Source of the DNA: CAYNKA01 sp964397655
GTDB taxonomy: Bacteria; Spirochaetota; Spirochaetia; DTKZ01
Direction of reading: 5' to 3'
Assembly: GCA_964397655.1 (NCBI GenBank)
Contig: CAYNKA010000002.1
Span: 379,626 to 443,625 of the forward strand
Length of the DNA stretch: 64,000 bases
The translations under genes were made by a program, and so were the position numbers. The notes beneath the pieces are model-generated. The model did not search any database. It was not told the DNA's origin and worked only from the letters and a program-made list of their open reading frames with translations. This document shows positions 56,116 through 64,000 of this stretch, piece by piece (positions within the stretch are counted from its first letter, which is position 1; each line of letters opens with the position of its first letter).

Positions 56116-57897
56116 CTAGAGCGCAATTTTCGGGAGGGTCACCCGGACCTTCGTCCCCGCGCCCTCCTCGCTCTCGATCGCGATTCCGTAATCATCCCCG
56201 AACGTGAGCTTGATCCTGCGGTTCGTGTTGAAGAGCCCGATGTGCTCGAAGTGCTCGTCCGCATCGTCGAGTTTCCTCCTGATCTCCCCGAGCTTCTCCG
56301 CCGGAATCCCGATGCCGGTGTCGGATATCGTGACGTTCAGGGTATCGGGCGCCGCGGCGATGCCGACGGCGATCTCGCCCGGCCCGCCCCGCTCCTTGAT
56401 TCCGTGGTAGATGCTGTTCTCCAGGAAGGGCTGAAAGAGGAGCTTGATCGTGCCGTAGCGCAGGACTTCCTCGTCGTAGTCCCAGAGGACCGTCAGGATG
56501 TCCTTGTAGCGCATCGACTGGACGGCGAGATAGCTCTTCGCGTGGGAGATCTCCTCCTCCAGGCTCACGATGACGCCGGGATCGCTCAGAGAGTAGCGCA
56601 GGATGAGGGAAAGGTGGGAGATCATGTCGGAAACCTCGTTCGACACGCCGCCCAGGCTCATGGCCTTCATGTTGATGGTCTGGAGCGTGTTGAACAGGAA
56701 ATGGGGATTGATCTGAGACTGGAGGGCCGTGAGCTCGTCGACCCGGCTCTTGTACTGCCGCTCGGAGAGCTGGATCTTCAGGTAGTCCTTTTCGATGAAG
56801 GTGTTGATGACGTTGTAGAGGATGTATTGATACGAGTTCCGCACGGCCACGAACCTTTCGGGATTCTCCAGCTTTCCCCGCTTTGCCGACTCGATGATGT
56901 CGATGATCGTGCGTACCTGGTTGTTCGATTTCCTGGCAAGGTAGAGCGAGAGCGCGATCCCGATCGTCAGGGAAGCGAGGATGTAGAAAATGTAGAGCCT
57001 GAACTGGTAATCGGAAAGCCTGTAAAGCGTGCGGTTCGGCACCACCGAGACGTACGTGAGCCCGTACTTGGAGCCGCTCCGAGCGACCGTGTAGACGCGG
57101 CCGTCGCGCTTCACCTCGGTCACGTCGGGCGGGAGCGCGAGGATGGAAGGGAGCAGGAAATCGTGCAGGTCGTTGTTGTGTACGAGAAGCTTGTTCGAGT
57201 CGTCCAGGACGAAAATGCTCATGTCTTCGAAGGTCTCAAGGGCTTCGAGGGTGTCGCGAACGTAATCCGCGTAGACGTTGAAGACGACGAGGCCGTTGTA
57301 GCCGCCCGCCGTGCTGTTGTAGATCAGCTTGTAGAAGGTCAGAACTGAAACCTCCCTGGTGGACATTCCGCTTCTCCTGATCGTGCGCAGCTCGGTCCAA
57401 CTGTTCCTGGAGTTGGAAGCGGCGAGGTAGCTCCGGTGCCAGCTCCGGTCCGGAAACGCGTCCACGGAGGTTATGACCATCTCGGAGGTGATGAACCTGT
57501 CCTTGGAATTGTTGAAGTACACGTAGATCGACTGCATGTAGGCCCGCGAATAATGGGAAATGCTGAGCATGTTCTGGATGATTTCCAGTTCCTTGAGATC
57601 CTCGTATTCCAGGAAATCCTTCTGAAGGATCCGCCTCAGGGAGTACTGGGCCTTGGTGTTGAGCGAAAAATTCATGGTGATGATGTTGAGCTCGTCCATC
57701 ATCGACTCGACGATATCCCGGGTCTGACCCAGAATATTCGAGTTGATCCTGTGGATGTTCTCCAGGACATAGGATTGCGTGTTCTTGACGGAGAAGAAGC
57801 CCAGCACGACGATGGAAAGGAGAAGCGGCGCGAGGAAGGTGAGGACCGTCTTCACGAAAAGCGGCGGCCGGGCGCGGGGTTCCTCGATCATGTTCAA
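56116..57897 (-). CDS. YesM-type sensor histidine kinase
   Basis: A 593-residue membrane kinase of the LytS/YesM class. N-terminal helix (near 14-30), an extracellular dCACHE-like sensor (about 40-285), a second membrane helix (IFYILASLTIGIALSLYLAR) and HAMP-like linker, then the His_kinase domain with NPHFLFNTLQTI near residue 392 and an ATPase with LFQPFLENSIYHGI and DTGIGIPAEKLGEI. It pairs with the overlapping AraC-type regulator. Such pairs control sugar ABC transporters, here the divergent locus. The stop and start of the two genes overlap by four bases. Confidence 0.9.
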   Translation of the reverse strand: MNMIEEPRARPPLFVKTVLTFLAPLLLSIVVLGFFSVKNTQSYVLENIHRINSNILGQTRDIVESMMDELNIITMNFSLNTKAQYSLRRILQKDFLEYEDLKELEIIQNMLSISHYSRAYMQSIYVYFNNSKDRFITSEMVITSVDAFPDRSWHRSYLAASNSRNSWTELRTIRRSGMSTREVSVLTFYKLIYNSTAGGYNGLVVFNVYADYVRDTLEALETFEDMSIFVLDDSNKLLVHNNDLHDFLLPSILALPPDVTEVKRDGRVYTVARSGSKYGLTYVSVVPNRTLYRLSDYQFRLYIFYILASLTIGIALSLYLARKSNNQVRTIIDIIESAKRGKLENPERFVAVRNSYQYILYNVINTFIEKDYLKIQLSERQYKSRVDELTALQSQINPHFLFNTLQTINMKAMSLGGVSNEVSDMISHLSLILRYSLSDPGVIVSLEEEISHAKSYLAVQSMRYKDILTVLWDYDEEVLRYGTIKLLFQPFLENSIYHGIKERGGPGEIAVGIAAAPDTLNVTISDTGIGIPAEKLGEIRRKLDDADEHFEHIGLFNTNRRIKLTFGDDYGIAIESEEGAGTKVRVTLPKIAL

Positions 57898-58616
57898 TTG
57901 TTCCGGAACTCCTTCGGCGATTTGCCGAAGAGCCGCTTGAACGCCCTGGTGAAGTTGTTGGGATTGTTGTACCCGACCATTTCGCTGATGTGGTAGGTCT
58001 TGAGCTCGGGATGCGACATGAGCTCGATCGCCTTGCGCATCTTCAGCTTCTGAAGGTAATCCGAGAAATTCTCCCCGGTCTTCTGCTTGAAGAATTTGCT
58101 GAGGTAATTCGGATTCATGCGGATGAAGGCCGCGGCGTCCTCCAGGCTCGTGGTGGAGTAATTCCTCTCCAGGTAGTTTCTGAGCGCCTGGATGCTGCTC
58201 ACGTAATCCGCGGGACGCTCCTCCCCCCCCTTCGGCTCCACCCTGTCCATTTCGTCGCGCAGAGACCCGAAGGTCTTCCGGATCTCCGCGGGGGTGACCG
58301 GCTTAAGGAGGTAGTCGAACACCTTGTACTCCATCGCCTCCTTGAGGAAATCGAATTCCTTGTATCCGCTCAGGAATACGATCCTGGCGGTGTTGCCGGA
58401 TTCACGCAGGCGCTTCGCGAATTCGAGGCCGCTCATCTTCGGCATCTTGATGTCGCTCAGGATCACGTCGACCCGGTTTTCCCTCATGAATTCGAGGGCA
58501 GGCTGGGGAGAATCGAAACAACCCGCGACTTCGTAGCCGATCTCGTCCCAGGGGAAATAGTTCGCGAGTCCCCGGCGGATCTCCGGCTCGTCGTCCAGGA
58601 TGATGAGCTTGTACAT
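57894..58616 (-). CDS. YesN-type response regulator, AraC output
   Basis: A 240-residue regulator: receiver domain (DDEPEIRRG at residues 7-10, Asp in ILSDIKMPKMSG near 55, Lys in LLKPVTPAEI near 105) and a C-terminal AraC helix-turn-helix (140-240; MNPNYLSKFFKQKTGENFSDYLQKLKMRKA, ending FKRLFGKSPKEFRN). It is phosphorylated by the adjacent YesM-type kinase and most likely activates the divergent sugar transporter locus. The ATG at 58616 lies 6 nt after TATAAT with no ribosome binding site. Confidence 0.9.
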   Translation of the reverse strand: MYKLIILDDEPEIRRGLANYFPWDEIGYEVAGCFDSPQPALEFMRENRVDVILSDIKMPKMSGLEFAKRLRESGNTARIVFLSGYKEFDFLKEAMEYKVFDYLLKPVTPAEIRKTFGSLRDEMDRVEPKGGEERPADYVSSIQALRNYLERNYSTTSLEDAAAFIRMNPNYLSKFFKQKTGENFSDYLQKLKMRKAIELMSHPELKTYHISEMVGYNNPNNFTRAFKRLFGKSPKEFRNN

Positions 58617-58622
58617 GAGCGG

Positions 58623-58628
58623 ATTATA
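58623..58628 (-). promoter_or_regulatory. -10 element of the yesNM pair (leaderless)
   Basis: Consensus TATAAT on the minus strand ends 6 nt before the regulator ATG. No good -35 is visible, so an activator may be needed. Confidence 0.45.
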
Positions 58629-58664
58629 CACCGATTTCCGTACCGCGGTCCGTCGAACGAAAAA

Positions 58665-58737
58665 GTGATAGGAATTGTGAAGAGGTGATAGAGCCGGAAC
58701 GCGTTCCGGGCCGTCCCTGATAGAAAAACGGTAGTAT
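58665..58737 (+). promoter_or_regulatory. regulatory region of the sugar-binding protein operon
   Basis: GTGATAG occurs at 58665-58671 and 58685-58691, 20 bp apart and in the same orientation, with CTGATAG at 58717-58723; tandem half-sites of this spacing suit an AraC-type activator such as YesN. A perfect 16-bp palindrome CCGGAACGCGTTCCGG (58694-58709) resembles a LacI-family operator. A TAGTAT -10 (58732-58737) lacks a clear -35. Confidence 0.5.
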
Positions 58738-58798
58738 TCGTGCTTTCGGACGAGCGGAGCGGGGGGGTAGAATGAGGGAAAACCATAGGAGGCTTTGC

Positions 58799-60115
58799 AT
58801 GAAAAAAACGTCGATGTTCATCGTAATCCTCGTCCTTTCGTGCGCCGGAGTCCTTTCGGCCGGCGGCGCGAAAGAAGAACCGAAGAAATCCGACTCTCCG
58901 AAGGAGATCAAGATGAGGTTCTCCTGGTGGGGCGGCGACGTCCGGCATCAGGCGACCCTGAAGGCGCTCGAAGCCTACAACAAGAAATACCCGAACGTGA
59001 AGATCGAGGGAGAATACGGAGCTTTCGGAAGCTTCTTCCAGAAACTCCTAACCCAGCTGAACGGCGGCACCGCCCCCGACGTGTTCTTCGTGGACTTCAA
59101 GTGGGTCTTCGACCTCCTCGCGCAGAACAAGGACTGGTTCGTGGACATGAACACGCTCCAGAACCGGATAGACATGAGCGGGATCGACATGGGTTTCGCG
59201 AGGAGCTGGGCGTCCAAGGACAATTTCCTCATCGGGCTGCCCGTCGGCCTCAACGCGATCGGCCTCGTGTACAACGTCGATCTCGCCAAGAAGGCCGGCA
59301 TCCAGATCAACGACAACTGGGATTGGGACGACGTCCTCAAGGCCGGCGAGGCCATGAAGAAGTTCGACAAGAGCAAGAACGCGGTCTTCTTCAACCAGCC
59401 CTTCTACATGTACCTCTTCAAGGTCCAGCTCAAGCAGAAGACGGGGAACGACATCGTCCTGCCCGACTATTCGCTCGGCGTCGGCGTCGGCGACGTCGCG
59501 GAGGTGTTCGCCTACATAAGGAAGCTCGTGGACTCGGGCACGGTGCCGCCCTTCGAGGAACACGTTCCCTTCGAGCTCGTCTTCGCGGACCAGACCCCCA
59601 ACTGGCTCAACCAGAAATACGCCATCAGCTTCACCTCGAGCTCACACATCCCGACGATCCAGGCGGCGAGCAAATTCGAGCTGGCCGTAGCCCGATACCC
59701 CATCTTCAAGAACAGCAAGAATCCTGGCCTCATCACCGCCCCGACGATGATGATGACCCTCAACAAAAAGTCCCCGAACCTGGACGAGGCGATCAAGTTC
59801 ACGAACTGGTTCCTGAACGACGACGAGGCCATCTCCATCCTCAAGGACGTACGCGGCCTGCCCGCGGTGAAGAAAGCGCGGGACATCCTCATGAAGAACG
59901 GCGTCATGGAGCCGAAGATCGTCAAGCTCGTGGAGAGTTCCCTCCCCTTCAGCGGGGGACCCGAGGGCGCGCTCTCCCAGAACCAGGAAGTCGTCTCGCT
60001 CATCGACGAATACATCCATCGGATCGGATACAGGAAGTTGTCTCCGAACGAGGCGGCCGAGGGATTCGTCAAGGACCTGAAGAACCTCATGGACGACCTG
60101 AAACGGAAAAAATGA
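58799..60115 (+). CDS. extracellular sugar-binding protein (second locus)
   Basis: A 438-residue family 1 solute-binding protein, with signal peptide (MKKTSMFIVILVLSCAGVLS) and mature GGAKEEPKK. The body has KYPNVKIEGEYG, GTAPDVFFVDFKWVFDLL, LPVGLNAIGLVYNVDLAKKAGI and NWFLNDDEAISIL. The ATG at 58799 is set by an AGGAGG site. It binds the sugar for the two downstream permeases. Two stem-loops follow it before the first permease, likely raising its relative expression. Confidence 0.92.
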   Translation: MKKTSMFIVILVLSCAGVLSAGGAKEEPKKSDSPKEIKMRFSWWGGDVRHQATLKALEAYNKKYPNVKIEGEYGAFGSFFQKLLTQLNGGTAPDVFFVDFKWVFDLLAQNKDWFVDMNTLQNRIDMSGIDMGFARSWASKDNFLIGLPVGLNAIGLVYNVDLAKKAGIQINDNWDWDDVLKAGEAMKKFDKSKNAVFFNQPFYMYLFKVQLKQKTGNDIVLPDYSLGVGVGDVAEVFAYIRKLVDSGTVPPFEEHVPFELVFADQTPNWLNQKYAISFTSSSHIPTIQAASKFELAVARYPIFKNSKNPGLITAPTMMMTLNKKSPNLDEAIKFTNWFLNDDEAISILKDVRGLPAVKKARDILMKNGVMEPKIVKLVESSLPFSGGPEGALSQNQEVVSLIDEYIHRIGYRKLSPNEAAEGFVKDLKNLMDDLKRKK

Positions 60116-60124
60116 CCTTCACGG

Positions 60125-60175
60125 GGCGCGGAGCTGGTCTCCGCGCCTCCTCGGGACGCGGGGCGGATTCCCGCG
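60125..60175 (+). other. intercistronic stem-loops after the binding-protein gene
   Basis: A perfect 9-bp stem (60125-60133 with 60139-60147) and a 6-bp stem (60157-60162 with 60170-60175) lie between the binding protein and permease genes. Neither has a T-run, so they are unlikely terminators and more like 3'-protecting or attenuating structures. Confidence 0.6.
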
Positions 60176-60214
60176 CCGGCCGGGGCCGAACGCCTTCGAC
60201 GGAGCGCAGACCTT

Positions 60215-61105
60215 ATGAAATCACCGCATACGAACAACATCGGTTACGTCTACATCCTTCCCTGGATCCTCGGGTTCCTGATCTTTCAGCTCTACCCGTT
60301 CATCATGTCCTTCTATTATTCCTTCACCGATTTCTCCATGACCCGCGCGCCTCGTTTCGTCGGCCTGCGGAATTACGTCGACATGTTCACGCGGGACCGC
60401 CATTACTACGATTCGGTCCGCGTAACCGTCGTCTACTCGATCATCGGGGTGCCCATGAAGCTCGTCTTCGCCCTCGTGGTCGCCGTGCTCATGAACATGA
60501 AGCTGAAGGGCATCAACCTGTTCCGGACGATCTATTACCTTCCCTCCATCCTGGGGGGAAGCGTGGCCATAGCGATCCTCTGGCGCTTCCTGTTCAACCG
60601 GGAAGGCGTGGTGAACCGCTTCACCGGATACCTATCGCTGGGGCCGGTCGACTGGCTGGGCGGCGAACGCTGGGCTCTCTTCACCCTGAGCCTGCTCACG
60701 GTCTGGCAGTTCGGCTCCTCCATGGTCATCTTCCTCGCGGGACTCAAGCAGGTCCCCGGCGAACTCTACGAGGCGGCCCGCGTGGACGGGGCCGGCAGGG
60801 TCAAGTGCTTCTTCAAGATAACCATCCCCCTGCTCACGCCCATGATCCTGTTCAACCTCATCATGCAGACGATCTTTTCCCTCCAGCAGTTCGCTTCGGC
60901 CTACGTGATCACCGGGGGAGGCCCCATGAAGGCGACGTACCTCTACGGGCTCATGCTGTACGAGAACGGCTTCAAATTCCTGAAGATGGGCTACGCGTCC
61001 GCCCAGTCCTGGATGCTCTTCCTCATCATCATCTTCTTCACCCTCTCGGTGCTGAAATCGTCGCAATACTGGATCCATTACGAGGACGGGGGTGAGGTGA
61101 AATGA
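60215..61105 (+). CDS. carbohydrate ABC transporter permease, MalF-like (second locus)
   Basis: A 296-residue permease with six helices. The EAA loop is near residue 180 (LKQVPGELYEAARVDGAGRVKCFFKITIP). The N-terminus YVYILPWILGFLIFQLYPFIMSFYYSFTDF is typical of UgpA/MalF. It overlaps the next permease by four bases (ATGA). The ATPase component is not encoded here, as in the first transporter locus. It is probably shared with other sugar systems. Confidence 0.92.
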   Translation: MKSPHTNNIGYVYILPWILGFLIFQLYPFIMSFYYSFTDFSMTRAPRFVGLRNYVDMFTRDRHYYDSVRVTVVYSIIGVPMKLVFALVVAVLMNMKLKGINLFRTIYYLPSILGGSVAIAILWRFLFNREGVVNRFTGYLSLGPVDWLGGERWALFTLSLLTVWQFGSSMVIFLAGLKQVPGELYEAARVDGAGRVKCFFKITIPLLTPMILFNLIMQTIFSLQQFASAYVITGGGPMKATYLYGLMLYENGFKFLKMGYASAQSWMLFLIIIFFTLSVLKSSQYWIHYEDGGEVK

Positions 61106-61950
61106 CGGTCGTCAAGATCAGAAACATCGAGAAGATCGCCTCGTTCGCGGTCCTTTTCGTGCTGGGAATCTTCATGATCTACCCGCTTCTCTGGCTCCTC
61201 GGCTCGTCCTTCAAGGTGAACGAGGACATCTTCGCGGGCATCGGGATACTTCCCACGAAGTTCACCCTGAGCGGATTCGTCAACGGATGGAAGGGGACGG
61301 GCCAGTACACCTACGCGACCTTCTACCTGAACACCTTCTGGATGACCGTCCCGACCGTCGCGGGAACCGTCGTATCGAGCTTCCTCGTGGCCTACGGGTT
61401 CGCGAGGTTCCGATTCAGGTTCAAGAAATTCCTCTTCGTCCTCATGCTCGCGACCCTCATGCTCCCGAACGAGCTCGTCGTCATTCCGCGGTACATCATG
61501 TTCAGCAATTTCGGCTGGCTCAACAGCTACCTCCCGATCATCGTACCGGCGGCGTTCGCGACCTACCCCTTCTTCATCTTCATGATCCTCCAGTTCCTTC
61601 GCGGAATCCCCAGGGAGCTGGACGAATCGGCGGTCATCGACGGATGCAACAGCTTCACGATCCTCACCGGGATCATCGTTCCCCTCTCCAAGCCGGTGAT
61701 CTTCTCCGCGACGATCTTCCAGTTCGTCTGGCGGTGGAACGACTTCTTCAATCCGCTCATCTTCATCGACAGCGTGCACAAGTACCCGCTGTCGCTCGCC
61801 CTCAGGATGGCGATCGACATCACCGACATGATCAACTGGAACAACATCATGGCCATGTCGATCCTCTCCATTCTTCCGCCGACGATCCTCTTCTTCGCGG
61901 CGCAGAACTACTTCGTGGAAGGCATAGCCACGACCGGGCTCAAGGGGTGA
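61102..61950 (+). CDS. carbohydrate ABC transporter permease, MalG-like (second locus)
   Basis: A 282-residue permease with six helices and the EAA loop LRGIPRELDESAVIDGCNSFTILTGIIVPLSKP near residue 180. Its C-terminal FVEGIATTGLKG tail is characteristic of the UgpE/MalG type. It overlaps the upstream permease by four bases and is followed after four bases by the first of two paralogous enzyme-like genes, which were probably acquired with it. Confidence 0.92.
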   Translation: MTVVKIRNIEKIASFAVLFVLGIFMIYPLLWLLGSSFKVNEDIFAGIGILPTKFTLSGFVNGWKGTGQYTYATFYLNTFWMTVPTVAGTVVSSFLVAYGFARFRFRFKKFLFVLMLATLMLPNELVVIPRYIMFSNFGWLNSYLPIIVPAAFATYPFFIFMILQFLRGIPRELDESAVIDGCNSFTILTGIIVPLSKPVIFSATIFQFVWRWNDFFNPLIFIDSVHKYPLSLALRMAIDITDMINWNNIMAMSILSILPPTILFFAAQNYFVEGIATTGLKG

Positions 61951-61954
61951 AGGC

Positions 61955-63622
61955 ATGAAAGGCTTCGAAACGCGGGCGCTCGAGATGCACAGCTCCGGAA
62001 TGTGGCAGTGGAGCCGCGTCGAGCGCGCCATGGACGTGATGGAGGAGACCGGCATGAACGCCCTCGTCTTCCATCAGAACGATCTCGCGGACCAGCTGGT
62101 CTTCCCGTCCGCGTATTTCGACGAGGAACTCATGTGGAAACGGAATCCGGTCCGCATGCACACGATCTTCAACAACCGCCATTACATCGCTAAGGTCGTC
62201 GCGGCGCTGAAGAGGCGGAACATGAAATTCTACGCGGAGGTGAAGGAGCTCTGGTTTCCCGATCTGCTGCCGGAGGTCCATCCGGAGATCCTCCGTGAAG
62301 GCGGAAAGTACTGCGCCTTCCACCCCTTCTTCTGGGAATTCGTCCGAGCGAAGTACGAGGAGCTCTTCGAGGTCCTGCCGGACATCGCCGGGGTCGTCGT
62401 GAGCCCCGGGACCCGCGAGAGCAGGGTCTCGGTCTCCGCGAACGCCTGCTCCTGCCCCGAGTGCAGGGGGAGGACGGCGACGGAATGGTACGCGAAACTC
62501 CTCGAGGCGATGTACGAGCCCATGAGAAGAAGGGGAAAGACCCTCGCGGTCCGGGACTTTTCCTATTCCGCAGGAAATCAGCGGAACATGATCGATGCCG
62601 CAAGTTCCGTATCGGGAGACATCGTCGTCTCGCTCAAGAACACGCCCCACGACTTCTACCCGACCTTCCCGGACAACCCCTCGATCGGCAACTGCGGCGG
62701 ACACAGGCAGTGGGTGGAATTCGACGCCTGGGGCCAGTTCTTCGGCCTGGGAATCTTCCCCTGCGGGGTGGCCGAGGATCTCAAGGAGAGGATGCGGCGC
62801 TGCGCGGCGAAAGGCGCGGACGGTGTCATCGTGCGTACGGACTGGGAAGTCATCACCGAGGCGAGCGCCTTCAACAGCTTCAATATGCTCAACCTCCTCG
62901 CGGCCGGGTTCCTGGCCGAAGACCCGGACGCCGACCTCGACGAGGTCTGCCGCGTCTGGTGCGCCCGGGGCCTCCTCTCGCCCATGAAGAGCGGTTCCGT
63001 GCACCAGGAGCCGGTCAGGCCGACCGCCCCGGACGCGTGGAAGCGCCTCGGGGATTTCATGCGGGCCTGCTGGAAGGTCATCGAGAAATCCCAGTACGTG
63101 CGCGGCCACCTCTTCAACGAGGACGACCAGTACTGCAATTCGGTCGGGAGGGCCTTCGACATGATGGTCCGCATCCACGGCAGGGACGACTGGGAGCCGG
63201 GGGCGTCCGGGGCGGTCGCCCCCACCGAGGCGAACATCGCCGTCATCCTCGAGGAGAAGCGGCAGGCAGTGCGCGAGGCGGAGAGGCTCCCGGAAGTGCT
63301 CGGCCTCGACCGGATCGGAGTGCCCGAAGGCTTCAAGCGTGAAATCGAGGACCTCCTCGGGCTCTTCACGCTCTACGTCCGCGGCTTCGAGATCTGCGCC
63401 CGCGGCGTCTTCCGTGCGGAGAAATACCGCACGGGAAGGGACGACGGAGACCGGAGGGAGGTCGAGACCGCCGTAGCCGACCTCGAGGCCTTCGAGGGGG
63501 AAATCGCCGCGGCGCTCGCGGAAAAGGATTACCCTCACCACATTCCCTGGCTCCTGGACCGGAAACGGATCCGGGAACTCGCGGCCGACTTGAAAAAACA
63601 CATCGGGGAGAACGCATCATGA
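61955..63622 (+). CDS. putative TIM-barrel carbohydrate-active protein, paralog 1
   Basis: A 555-residue soluble protein. The N-terminal part looks like a TIM barrel: RALEMHSSGMWQWSRVERAMDVMEETGMNALVFHQND, a barrel strand FYAEVKELWFPDL, and GVVVSPGTRESR, then CSCPECRG (CxCxxC), KTLAVRDF, VVSLKNTPHDF and a GVIVRTDWEV strand. Acidic residues at strand ends could be catalytic. The C-terminal third is helical. There is no signal peptide, so it acts in the cytoplasm on imported glycans. It has a close paralog immediately downstream. The exact glycosidase family is not recognised. Confidence 0.6.
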   Translation: MKGFETRALEMHSSGMWQWSRVERAMDVMEETGMNALVFHQNDLADQLVFPSAYFDEELMWKRNPVRMHTIFNNRHYIAKVVAALKRRNMKFYAEVKELWFPDLLPEVHPEILREGGKYCAFHPFFWEFVRAKYEELFEVLPDIAGVVVSPGTRESRVSVSANACSCPECRGRTATEWYAKLLEAMYEPMRRRGKTLAVRDFSYSAGNQRNMIDAASSVSGDIVVSLKNTPHDFYPTFPDNPSIGNCGGHRQWVEFDAWGQFFGLGIFPCGVAEDLKERMRRCAAKGADGVIVRTDWEVITEASAFNSFNMLNLLAAGFLAEDPDADLDEVCRVWCARGLLSPMKSGSVHQEPVRPTAPDAWKRLGDFMRACWKVIEKSQYVRGHLFNEDDQYCNSVGRAFDMMVRIHGRDDWEPGASGAVAPTEANIAVILEEKRQAVREAERLPEVLGLDRIGVPEGFKREIEDLLGLFTLYVRGFEICARGVFRAEKYRTGRDDGDRREVETAVADLEAFEGEIAAALAEKDYPHHIPWLLDRKRIRELAADLKKHIGENAS

Positions 63623-64000
63623 TGAATTTTCGCGCACTCGAACTGCACGGAAAATCCTTCTGGGACCACGCCAAGATCGAACGGGCCCTGGATTTCGTCC
63701 GCGCTTACGATCTCACGGCGCTCGTGATCCACGAGTCGGACATGATGACGGAGTTCTTCTTTCCGACGGAATTCTTCGATCCCGGGGCCCCCTGGGACGG
63801 GGCGCCGGCACGCCGCGGCGAGAACGCCCTCCACAACAACATGGCCTACCTCCGCGACATCCTGAAGCGGGCGGCGAGGAAGAGGGTCGAGGTCTGGATC
63901 GAGGTCAAGGAAATCACCTTCCCCGACGAGATCGTGGAACGGAACCCCGGAGTCCTCAAGAACGGACGCATCTGCCCGACCGATCCTCTCTGGCTCGACG
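63619..64000 (+). CDS. putative TIM-barrel carbohydrate-active protein, paralog 2 (3' end outside window)
   Basis: The start codon overlaps the stop of paralog 1 by four bases (ATGA). The frame is open to the end of the window (127 residues seen). Residues line up with paralog 1: MNFRALELHGKSFWDHAKIERALDF, ALVIHESDMMTEFFFPTEFFD, NNMAYLRDILKRAARKRVEVWIEVKEITFPDE and PTDPLWLD. The spacing and conserved acidic strand ends indicate a tandem duplication. The rest of the gene is not visible, so completeness cannot be judged. Confidence 0.7.
   Translation, partial: MMNFRALELHGKSFWDHAKIERALDFVRAYDLTALVIHESDMMTEFFFPTEFFDPGAPWDGAPARRGENALHNNMAYLRDILKRAARKRVEVWIEVKEITFPDEIVERNPGVLKNGRICPTDPLWLD

Noticed and set aside
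1..64000. CRISPR arrays, transposases, rRNA genes
   Set aside because: No regularly spaced repeats, transposase motifs or rRNA sequences were found on reading through the window.

Overview
The window is a gene-dense, high-GC stretch of a bacterial chromosome, most plausibly from a free-living or host-associated member of the Spirochaetota. The evidence is the long eukaryote-like (type 2) isoleucyl-tRNA synthetase, exported sugar-binding proteins with the GGAKE-type mature N-terminus familiar from treponemes, several exported or lipoprotein genes of no wide family, and heavy investment in chemotaxis, PAS kinases and cyclic-di-GMP turnover. The taxonomic call is an inference; there is no rRNA and I found no tRNA in the window.

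Layout. 1-7.1 kb: 3' part of an Lhr-type helicase, a Na/phosphate cotransporter coupled to a PhnP-like metallohydrolase, rpmB, a non-coding stretch rich in inverted repeats, and an orphan xdhC. 7.1-14.8 kb (minus strand): FecR-domain protein, outer-membrane barrel, large lipoprotein, and a DUF493 - ABC - ABC operon encoding an asymmetric heterodimeric exporter. 14.8-20.5 kb: a PpiC-type isomerase, DedA protein and PAS kinase, facing an HD-GYP - unknown - deoC operon. 20.5-23.4 kb: two unusual modules, a retropepsin-like aspartic protease coupled to a protein N-terminal glutamine amidohydrolase (NTAQ1 family), and an AT-rich AAA ATPase/TOPRIM-like pair that looks like horizontally acquired defence. 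23.4-31.3 kb: vWA protein, thermonuclease, cNMP/HD-GYP protein, ileS, lipoprotein, hisH. 31.3-37.5 kb: a response regulator and PAS kinase (the kinase broken by a one-base frameshift), a zinc-binding (CZB) chemoreceptor, and a periplasmic nucleotidase.

37.5-43 kb is a DeoR-controlled sugar ABC transporter operon (regulator, HAD phosphatase, binding protein, two permeases, unknown protein) with interleaved palindromes at its promoter, divergent from hisF. 43-55.4 kb holds hisF, a GGDEF(degenerate)-EAL protein, a SprA-related protein, FmdB, a cysteine desulfurase/ThiI pair for tRNA thiolation, a 1040-residue PAS kinase, a DtxR-type regulator divergent from a PtsN-like protein, a THUMP rRNA methyltransferase and an orphan CheY. 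55.4-64 kb ends with an exported protein carrying a flavinylation-like motif and a second sugar uptake locus: YesM/YesN two-component system divergent from a binding protein, two permeases, and two tandem paralogous proteins (probably TIM-barrel carbohydrate enzymes), the second cut by the window end.

A recurring pattern links many loci. At about ten transcription-unit starts a sigma70 -10 hexamer ends only 6-11 nt before the start codon and no Shine-Dalgarno sequence is present, so these mRNAs are predicted to be leaderless or nearly so. This also fixes several start codons. Genes inside operons and the sugar-uptake genes use normal GGAGG-type sites instead.
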